Below are positions 15,565-21,332 of a DNA stretch of 37,997 nucleotides, piece by piece. Location of the stretch: contig JAGXAY010000011.1 in the NCBI GenBank assembly GCA_018971385.1, positions 1 to 37,997 of the forward strand, in the 5' to 3' direction. The notes under the pieces are model-generated. The model made no database searches. It saw only the letters and a list, made by a program, of their open reading frames with translations, and was not told where the DNA came from. Each line of letters starts with the position of its first letter. Positions within the stretch are counted from its first letter, which is position 1. Origin of the DNA: Acidobacteriota bacterium (lineage in GTDB: Bacteria; Actinomycetota; Acidimicrobiia; Acidimicrobiales; RAAP-2). Position numbers and translations under genes: made by a program.

Positions 15565-17084
15565 AGGGAGCCCTTCGTGGAAGGAATCACGCTGCCCGAC
15601 GGCGTGAGTGCTTGCGCGATGGCCCGACCCATGGCCTTAAAGGCCGCTTCGGCCACGTGGTGGGCGTTGCTCCCGGTCGCGGTGAGGTGAATGGTGATGC
15701 GAGCCGCCTGGGCTAGGGACTCGAGCGCGTGGGCCGCCATACCGGGATCGGGTGAGATATCGATCACCCACACCGCTCGACCCGAGAGGTCGACGACCGC
15801 GTGAGCGAGGGCCTCGTCCATCGGAACGCGGGCCTCCCCGTAACGGGTGATGCCTCGACGATCCCCGAGCGCCTGGGAGAGGGCGTCTCCGAAGGCGCGG
15901 AAGGTGTCCTCCACGGTGTGGTGGTCTCCGGTCTCGAGGTCGCCGACGCCGGTGAGAGTGAGGTCCAGTCCCCCGTGGAAGGCGAGCTGTTGCAGCATGT
16001 GATCGTAGAAGCCCTCGCCCGTGTCGATAAAGACGCGGCCCTCCCCCGGAGCTCGCAAACGAACCTGGAGTCGAGTCTCGGCCGTCGCCCGAGTGACTCT
16101 CGTCCACTCGGGATCGGCGGGCGCTCCGTGGAGCTCTTGACGAAGAGCGGAGAGGAGAACATCGTCGTCGAGGGGGTCGCGCACCGAGAGGCGTAGCCCC
16201 CCGGGATAGGCCCGCGCGACGACTCCGTAGGGCAAGAGTCGATCCACCATTGTCTGGGGATCGTCCATGTCGAGGAAGAGAAAGTTGGTCGAGGAGTCGC
16301 GGGGAGCGAGTCCCAGTCCTCGCAACTCGCCCGCCAATCGTTCCCGCTCCGCGATCTCCTTCGAGACGTCGACCGGGGTGTCGAGAGCCGCGAGGGCGAG
16401 CGCCGCCGAAAGAGCTGACACGCTCAGGGGGGCTTGCCGAGAGGACAGGATGCGGGTCCGTCGCTCGTCGGCGAGGGCGTAACCCACCCGCGCTCCGGCG
16501 AGACCGTAGGCCTTCGAGAAGGTTCGCAAAATGATGGCCCCCTCGGAGATGCGAGCCGTCTCGTCCACGCCGGCGTACTGGGCGTACGCCTCGTCAATAA
16601 CGAGCTGACCTCGAAGACCTTCGGGGATGTCGACCATCTCGCCCGTGGGATTATTCGGGCGACACACGTAGACGAGGTCCGCCTCACGGGGATCGTCCAC
16701 GAGTCGAGCACCGGCCATGAGAGCCGCGTAGCGGTACATCGAATACGTGAACTGGGGCACCGTCGCCACCGTTCCGCCGGCCGCGAACACCTGAGCTACG
16801 AGCACAATGAACTCGTCACTGCCCGCCCCGAGGGCCACCTGGTCTACGCCGACCTCGTGGAGAGCGGCGATGCGCTCGCGCAACGGGGCGTAGCGGCCCC
16901 GGTCGTACTCGTTGATCTGGGCGAGCGCGCGCGCGAGGGTCGCCGGACGAGCCGACACCGGAGGCATCGAAGCCACGTTGCCGTCGAAACGAATCATCTG
17001 TTCTGGACGCAGACCCACTCGAGCCGCGAGTTCGGCGTTCGAGGGGGGCCACTGGTAGGCGTCGAGGGGTTCCGGTGTGCTCAT
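15561..17084 (-). CDS. hisCB: HisC-HisB fusion: histidinol-phosphate aminotransferase / imidazoleglycerol-phosphate dehydratase
   Basis: A single 507-residue frame joins two histidine enzymes. Residues 1-318 are HisC: RPNNPTGE, IDEAYAQY, the PLP-lysine in RTFSKAYGLAG (Lys191) and the C-terminal GLRLSVRDP with the substrate-phosphate Arg. Residues 327-507 are the HisB dehydratase with its manganese-ligand motifs DHML (361), DHHTVED (387-393) and SNAHHVAEAAFKAMG (472-486). The link is only about ten residues. Reaction order is inverted in the chain: HisB acts before HisC. The well-known HisB fusion partner in enterics is a phosphatase instead. No internal stop or frameshift is present in the given sequence. 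It overlaps hisD and hisH by four bases each. Confidence 0.95.
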   Translation of the reverse strand: MSTPEPLDAYQWPPSNAELAARVGLRPEQMIRFDGNVASMPPVSARPATLARALAQINEYDRGRYAPLRERIAALHEVGVDQVALGAGSDEFIVLVAQVFAAGGTVATVPQFTYSMYRYAALMAGARLVDDPREADLVYVCRPNNPTGEMVDIPEGLRGQLVIDEAYAQYAGVDETARISEGAIILRTFSKAYGLAGARVGYALADERRTRILSSRQAPLSVSALSAALALAALDTPVDVSKEIAERERLAGELRGLGLAPRDSSTNFLFLDMDDPQTMVDRLLPYGVVARAYPGGLRLSVRDPLDDDVLLSALRQELHGAPADPEWTRVTRATAETRLQVRLRAPGEGRVFIDTGEGFYDHMLQQLAFHGGLDLTLTGVGDLETGDHHTVEDTFRAFGDALSQALGDRRGITRYGEARVPMDEALAHAVVDLSGRAVWVIDISPDPGMAAHALESLAQAARITIHLTATGSNAHHVAEAAFKAMGRAIAQALTPSGSVIPSTKGSL

Positions 17085-18136
17085 CGGCGGGCCGTCGCTT
17101 TGTGCTGGGGCATACCCTCAATGTCGGCGAGCGCCTCAATGGTGGGGGCCATGCGCTCCAATCCTTCCTTCGTTACCCGCTGGATAGTGAGAGGCTTCAT
17201 AAAGGCCTCGAGGCCGAGGCCTCCCGTCGAACGGGCCCAGCCCCCCGTGGGGAGGACGTGATTGCCTCCGGTCGCGTAGTCTCCCGCCGGCACCGGAGAG
17301 TAGGGGCCCACAAAGATCGCCCCCGCGTGGCGAATTCTCGTCGCGAGGGACTCGGCGCGCGGTCCGAGTAGGGCCACGTGCTCGGCGGCGTAGCCGTCAA
17401 TCGCCTCGAGGGCCGCGTCGAGGTCGTCTCCCACCCACACCACGTGAGCCTTGGAGTCGGGCCCGTGCTCCATCTGGGCAGCGCACTCTTGAGCGACGAT
17501 GCGCTCGTCGAAGCCCTCGTCGGCCGCGACCACCACCTCACTCGGCCCGGCGGGCAGGTCAATCGCGACGTCCCGACTGACGAGTAGTTTGGCCGCGTTC
17601 ACCGCACCGCCGCCGGGCCCAAAGATCTTGTCCACCGGGGCGAGAGACTCCGTCCCGTACGCCATGGCGGCGATGGCCTGAGCGCCTCCGAGGGCCCACA
17701 CCTCCTCAATTCCGAGGAGGGCCGCCGCAGCCGCCACCGCTTCCGATCCCTCCGGCGGCGTGCAGACAACGATGCGACGAACGCCCGCCACCTGAGCGGG
17801 AACCGCGGACATGATGAGGGAGGAGACCAATCCTCGCGGGACGTAGAGCCCCACCGAGTCGAGCGGCACCCACCGCCTCTCGAGGACCACCCCCGGATTC
17901 ACCTCCAGGGTGAGATCACTCGGTCGCTGAGCGGCGTGCCAACGCCGCACGGCGGCGGCGGCGTCCACAATGGCCTGGGTCGGTATGTCCCCGTACGCGC
18001 GTGCGCGAGACGGCGCCCCCTCCACCCCGTCGAAGGTTTCACTCCAGTAGCGCAGCGCAGCATCACCGCGCTCGCGTACGTCGCTCACAATCTCGTCGAC
18101 GGAGATCGGGCGAGAGGTCGTTACCGTTTTACTCAC
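17081..18136 (-). CDS. hisD: Histidinol dehydrogenase, compact form
   Basis: Catalyses the last two steps, histidinol to histidine, with NAD and zinc. At 351 residues it is much shorter than the usual 430. All key residues are found relative to the E. coli enzyme: zinc ligands Gln221 and His224 (QMEHG), the catalytic pair Glu252-His253 (AEHVAL), Asp286 (GDYATG) and His345 (MPQHK). Spacings from His253 to Asp286 (33) and on to His345 (59) equal those in E. coli, but Gln221 to His253 is 32 residues instead of 68. About 36 residues are therefore missing there, and the N-terminus is about 38 shorter. It overlaps both neighbours by four bases, so the start is well defined. Confidence 0.92.
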   Translation of the reverse strand: MSKTVTTSRPISVDEIVSDVRERGDAALRYWSETFDGVEGAPSRARAYGDIPTQAIVDAAAAVRRWHAAQRPSDLTLEVNPGVVLERRWVPLDSVGLYVPRGLVSSLIMSAVPAQVAGVRRIVVCTPPEGSEAVAAAAALLGIEEVWALGGAQAIAAMAYGTESLAPVDKIFGPGGGAVNAAKLLVSRDVAIDLPAGPSEVVVAADEGFDERIVAQECAAQMEHGPDSKAHVVWVGDDLDAALEAIDGYAAEHVALLGPRAESLATRIRHAGAIFVGPYSPVPAGDYATGGNHVLPTGGWARSTGGLGLEAFMKPLTIQRVTKEGLERMAPTIEALADIEGMPQHKATARR

Positions 18137-18987
18137 GGCATCATCCTTTCGACGGGTAGCGTGAGTAGGGAACTCGCACCACGGGCTTTCAATTGGGGCA
18201 GAAGGGACCAGACCGACGAGGCCGGGACCAGGGCGTGAACGGCGACGAGCCCCGATCGAGCGAGATCCATCACGGTCGGAGAGCCGGCCGTCGGCAATAG
18301 TTCGGTCACCTCGCCGAGTTGAGCGGCCGGAATGTTAAAGAGCAAGTAGCGACTGGCCCGCGCTTCAATGACGGAGGCGAGAAGCGTGGTCAGGGTGTCC
18401 TGCGCCTCGTGGTCCGCATCGTGCCGACCGATGAGGACGGCCTGGGATGAAAACACCACGCCCAGCGAAGTGAGCCCATTGGTGCGAAGGGTCGAACCCG
18501 TGGAGACGAGGTCGATGATGGCGTCGGCGAGTCCTAAGCGCGGCGCAATCTCTACTGATCCACTGACGCGCACCACCTCCGCGTTCAAGTGGTGTTGCTC
18601 CAGCCAGGTTGTGGCGAGGTGCGGGTGAGACGTCGCGATGCGTCGGCCGTTCAGGTCGTGGAGACCGGTCGCGCCATCTTCCCGGGGAACCGCGGCGTGA
18701 AGTGAGCAGTGTCCAAATCCCAACTCCAAGAGAACGTCAACGTCAAAGTCGCGTTCCCGTACGAGGTCGAGTCCGGTAATGCCGCAGTCCACGATGCCGT
18801 CGGTCACGTATTCGGGAACGTCGTCGGCCCGAACGAAGAGAAGGTCAATGTCCGCGTTACGACAGAACGTTTGGAGGACCCGTTCACCGGGGCTCTGGGG
18901 GTCTACTCCGCTCGCTTCGAGCAGGTTCCACGACGGTTCGCGGAGCCTCCCCTTGGAGGGGAGGGCGAGAGTTAAGCGGCGGGTCAC
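18133..18987 (-). CDS. hisG: ATP phosphoribosyltransferase, long form
   Basis: A 284-residue HisG that commits ATP and PRPP to histidine synthesis. The N-terminal LALPSKGRL, the TDGIVDCGITGLD segment and the PRPP loop IIDLVSTGSTLRTNG are clear. The length and the C-terminal region (about residues 205-284) fit the long form, whose ACT-like domain gives feedback inhibition by histidine. It does not need a separate HisZ subunit. It is the second gene of the operon, overlapping the regulator gene and hisD by four bases each. Confidence 0.96.
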   Translation of the reverse strand: MTRRLTLALPSKGRLREPSWNLLEASGVDPQSPGERVLQTFCRNADIDLLFVRADDVPEYVTDGIVDCGITGLDLVRERDFDVDVLLELGFGHCSLHAAVPREDGATGLHDLNGRRIATSHPHLATTWLEQHHLNAEVVRVSGSVEIAPRLGLADAIIDLVSTGSTLRTNGLTSLGVVFSSQAVLIGRHDADHEAQDTLTTLLASVIEARASRYLLFNIPAAQLGEVTELLPTAGSPTVMDLARSGLVAVHALVPASSVWSLLPQLKARGASSLLTLPVERMMP

Positions 18988-19298
18988 GACCCAACTCCAT
19001 CAAGAATGGCTCGGTACCCGCCCGCCCCCTCGCGCAGCCAGTGAGCCACTCGGGTCACCGTGGCCGTCGAGGCACCAGTACGTCTCGAGATCTCGTGATA
19101 CGAGATGCCCTCGTCCACTAACCGGGCAACCTGGAGCCGCTGGCCCATGGCGTCGAGTTCAGCGCTCGTGCACAGGTCACGTAGGAACGCGGCCATCAAC
19201 TCGGTGCTCGTGACGGCCACGAGGCTCTGAACTAATTCGTCAAAACGTCGCTGAGTCTCCTGGTGGGCCTCGGCGGGAGGGACGCGTCCACTAGTCAT
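18984..19298 (-). CDS. TrpR-family regulator (YerC/YecD type), first gene of the his operon
   Basis: A 104-residue TrpR/YerC-like DNA-binding protein. The helix-turn-helix region is at about residues 52-84: LDAMGQRLQVARLV, then ISYHEISRRTGASTATVTRV, where the second part is the recognition unit. This family has been linked to histidine gene regulation in Firmicutes (YerC/HisR). Here the position as first gene of the hisG operon, with its stop overlapping hisG by four bases, supports an autoregulated histidine repressor. The candidate operator is at 19308-19319. TAGCAT lies exactly six bases before the ATG, so the operon mRNA is probably leaderless. Whether histidine is the co-effector is inference. 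Confidence 0.88.
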   Translation of the reverse strand: MTSGRVPPAEAHQETQRRFDELVQSLVAVTSTELMAAFLRDLCTSAELDAMGQRLQVARLVDEGISYHEISRRTGASTATVTRVAHWLREGAGGYRAILDGVGS

Positions 19299-19304
19299 TT
19301 CAGT

Positions 19305-19322
19305 ATGCTAGCGTGTTAGTAC
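19305..19322. promoter_or_regulatory. Divergent leaderless promoters with a central trp-operator-like dyad
   Basis: The minus-strand -10 TAGCAT (19310-19305) is six bases before ATG 19298. The plus-strand -10 TAGTAC (19317-19322) is six bases before ATG 19329. Between and across them lies CTAG-CGTG-TTAG (19308-19319). E. coli trp operators have the core CTAG-N4-CTAG; the spacing is the same here, and the right flank TAC also matches. The dyad centre, 19313.5, is the exact midpoint of the two start codons. Confidence 0.6.
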
Positions 19323-19328
19323 GTTAAT

Positions 19329-20015
19329 ATGCAACTAATTCCCGCACTCGACCTCATCGGCCACGACGCCGTTCGCTTAGAACAAGGTGACTATCAGCGA
19401 GTGATTTTTCGCCGACCCGTCGACGAGGTACTTCCCAAAATCTTGGAGCTTCACCCGGATCTACTCCACGTCGTGGATTTGGAAGGTGCCCGAGAAGGTC
19501 GGGTTCGTGACGATGTCATCGGCTCCCTCCTGGTCGCGTCCGAGGGCATTCCTCTTCAAGTCTCGGGCGGTATTCGCAGTATTGAGACGGCTCGCCATCT
19601 ACTAGAGCTCGGCGTCCATCGGGTCATCGTGGGAACCGCCGTGTGGGCGACCCCCCAGGGTCTCGTGGAGTTCGCCGACGCCCTCGGCGACGCCCTGGTC
19701 GTTGCCGTCGACGTCCGGAATGGTCGCGTGGCGACGGGCGGGTGGCTGGAAGACTCGGGGTTGGACGTCGACGATGCGGTAGCACGCTGCGCCGAGGCGG
19801 GAGTGCGACGACTTCACGTGACCGCCATCTCTCGAGACGGAACGATGAGTGGCCCCGATCTCGACCTTTATCGGCAGGTGTGTGGACGAGGTCCCGCCGT
19901 GATCGCCGCCGGGGGAGTTCGCGGTGATGACGACCTTCGCGCACTCGAGGACGTCGGGTGTGAAGCCGCCGTCATGGGACTAGGGCTTCTCCAACAACTC
20001 GGATTGACGACATAA
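19329..20015 (+). CDS. hisA: Phosphoribosylformimino-AICAR-phosphate isomerase
   Basis: A 228-residue TIM-barrel isomerase for histidine step 4. The start IPALDLIGHDAVRLEQGDY holds the catalytic Asp8, VAVDVRNGRV holds the central Asp, and SRDGTMSG holds the second catalytic Asp equivalent to E. coli Asp176. The sequence reads like a plain HisA rather than the actinobacterial bifunctional PriA. The TDIS motif before SRDGT is TAIS here. It is divergent from the rest of the his genes and shares their control region, so all are probably regulated together. It is slightly shorter than the usual 240-245. Confidence 0.93.
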   Translation: MQLIPALDLIGHDAVRLEQGDYQRVIFRRPVDEVLPKILELHPDLLHVVDLEGAREGRVRDDVIGSLLVASEGIPLQVSGGIRSIETARHLLELGVHRVIVGTAVWATPQGLVEFADALGDALVVAVDVRNGRVATGGWLEDSGLDVDDAVARCAEAGVRRLHVTAISRDGTMSGPDLDLYRQVCGRGPAVIAAGGVRGDDDLRALEDVGCEAAVMGLGLLQQLGLTT

Positions 20016-20020
20016 GTGCC

Positions 20021-20043
20021 CTAGTCCCCTACCGGGGTTCTAG
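20021..20043 (+). other. Weak hairpin after hisA, possible terminator
   Basis: CCCC (20026-20029) and GGGG (20034-20037) flank TACC, with CTAG on both outer sides (20021-20024 and 20040-20043). It starts five bases after the hisA stop. The core stem is short. Confidence 0.25.
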
Positions 20044-20066
20044 ATAAGAAATACCTAAGAGGTTCA

Positions 20067-20087
20067 CACTGGAAGAGTCAGCCAGTG
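20067..20087 (+). other. Inverted repeat in the leader of the two-TM protein gene
   Basis: CACTGG (20067-20072) and CCAGTG (20082-20087) are perfect arms around nine bases, ending just before the AAAGGA ribosome binding site of the gene at 20101. It may be an operator or a leader hairpin. Confidence 0.3.
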
Positions 20088-20100
20088 AAAGGACCCCCCA

Positions 20101-20649
20101 ATGAAACGCCGAACACTTGACCTACTTCTCACCGTCCTCGGTGCCGTCCTGAGCGTCGGACTTCTCGCCACCGGATCTCTCCTGATGTGGGGTCACTCCT
20201 TCGCGAGTTCCACGGTCCACAATCAACTCGCCGCGCAGAAGATCTACTTTCCCGCCAAGGGATCATCCGCTCTCGCTCCAGTAGAGATTGGAACGTACCT
20301 CAATCAATACGCCGGTCAGCAAATGGTGAACGGTGCGCAAGCCGAGGCGTACGCGGACCACTTCATCGCTGTTCACTTGGCGGACATTGGTGGCGGGTTG
20401 ACTTACTCGCAACTATCTCAGAAGGCCATGGCTGATCCGAGCAACACCAAGTTGGCGGCCCAAGTCGACACCGTCTTTCGGGGCGACACCCTCCGGTCGA
20501 TGCTCCTCGACGCCTACGCCTTTTGGACCTTCGGACAGATTGCCTGGTGGTCAGCGTGGGCGGCCTACCTGGGAGCTCTCGTCATGATCGTTCTCACCCT
20601 CTTCGGGTGGCGCCACTACCGGCGCGTCGACGACTCCGTCACTCTGTAG
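20101..20649 (+). CDS. Conserved actinobacterial two-TM protein of unknown function
   Basis: A 182-residue protein with one membrane helix at each end (about residues 8-30 and 145-168) and an extracytoplasmic middle of some 115 residues. The middle includes HNQLAAQKIYFP, LNQYAGQQMVNGAQAEAYA and HFIAVHLADIGGG. I recognise this pattern from many actinobacterial genomes, where it is sometimes mislabelled as a ring-opening dioxygenase; nothing enzymatic is visible. The ATG has an AAAGGA ribosome site nine bases upstream, and an 11-bp hairpin terminator follows, so it is probably transcribed alone. Confidence 0.75.
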   Translation: MKRRTLDLLLTVLGAVLSVGLLATGSLLMWGHSFASSTVHNQLAAQKIYFPAKGSSALAPVEIGTYLNQYAGQQMVNGAQAEAYADHFIAVHLADIGGGLTYSQLSQKAMADPSNTKLAAQVDTVFRGDTLRSMLLDAYAFWTFGQIAWWSAWAAYLGALVMIVLTLFGWRHYRRVDDSVTL

Positions 20650-20656
20650 TTTCTTC

Positions 20657-20696
20657 GCCCCACCGGGTTCTCAACGGAGGGCCCGGTGGGGCCTTT
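20657..20696 (+). terminator. Intrinsic terminator after the two-TM protein gene
   Basis: GCCCCACCGGG (20657-20667) pairs perfectly with CCCGGTGGGGC (20682-20692) across a 14-base loop, followed by CTTT. The T residues run straight into the -10 element of the next gene. Confidence 0.75.
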
Positions 20697-20701
20697 ACTG
20701 T
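20696..20701 (+). promoter_or_regulatory. -10 element TACTGT for the methyltransferase gene (leaderless type)
   Basis: TACTGT is six bases before GTG 20708 and directly adjoins the upstream terminator. It selects GTG 20708 over the in-frame GTG at 20702. Confidence 0.45.
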
Positions 20702-20707
20702 GTGAGA

Positions 20708-21328
20708 GTGATGGATAGAGCGTCTCATTGGGAACGGGTGTACTCGGAGAAGGCTCCCCGGGACACCAGTTGGTTCGAAGACGACCCCACCGAGTCACTG
20801 GACCTGCTGCTACTCACGGGCCTCGAGTCCGGCACCTCGGTGATCGACATCGGGGCCGGTCGTTCCCCCCTCCCTCGCTCACTCGTAGATCGGGGCCTTC
20901 ACGACGTCACGGCCCTGGACGTCTCCCGAGAAGCCCTCGACCAACTCGATAGCGCCGAGGGACGGGTGACCCGGGTAGTCGCGGACATCACGTCGTGGCT
21001 ACCCGAGCGTCACTACGACCGGTGGCACGATCGCGCCGTCCTGCACTTTCTCTCCGCCGAGGACGCCCAGCTCTACCGGCGCACCATGCTGGACGCTCTG
21101 ACACCCCACGGGGCCGTCGTCATTGGCGTTTTTTCCGATTCGGGACCCGAATCCTGTTCCGGCCTTCCGGTCACCAGGTACAGAGAAGAGGATCTCCTCG
21201 AGTGGCTCGGACCAGAGTTCCTGGTTCTCGACACTCGCCACCACACCCACCACACCCCCTGGGGAGCGGCCCAAGACTTCGTATGGGTGGCGGCGTCGCG
21301 GGACCCTCAGAAGATGTCACTAACCTAG
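20708..21328 (+). CDS. Class I SAM-dependent methyltransferase
   Basis: A 206-residue protein with a Rossmann methyltransferase core. Motif I reads VIDIGAGRSPLPRSL, the acidic residue after strand 2 lies in VTALDVS, and DRWHDRAVLHFL is the motif IV/post region. The N-terminal HWERVYSEKAPRDTSWFE and the later TRYREEDLLEWLG are typical of small-molecule methyltransferases related to thiopurine or tellurite-type enzymes. The substrate is not predictable. GTG 20708 is taken as the start from the TACTGT promoter position; ATG 20711 is equally possible. Its stop TAG shares a base with the PEP carboxylase -10 element. Confidence 0.75.
   Translation: MMDRASHWERVYSEKAPRDTSWFEDDPTESLDLLLLTGLESGTSVIDIGAGRSPLPRSLVDRGLHDVTALDVSREALDQLDSAEGRVTRVVADITSWLPERHYDRWHDRAVLHFLSAEDAQLYRRTMLDALTPHGAVVIGVFSDSGPESCSGLPVTRYREEDLLEWLGPEFLVLDTRHHTHHTPWGAAQDFVWVAASRDPQKMSLT
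21321..21326 (+). promoter_or_regulatory. -10 element TAACCT for PEP carboxylase (leaderless type)
   Basis: TAACCT is six bases before GTG 21333. Its last T is the first base of the methyltransferase stop codon. Confidence 0.5.
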
Positions 21329-21332
21329 GGAC

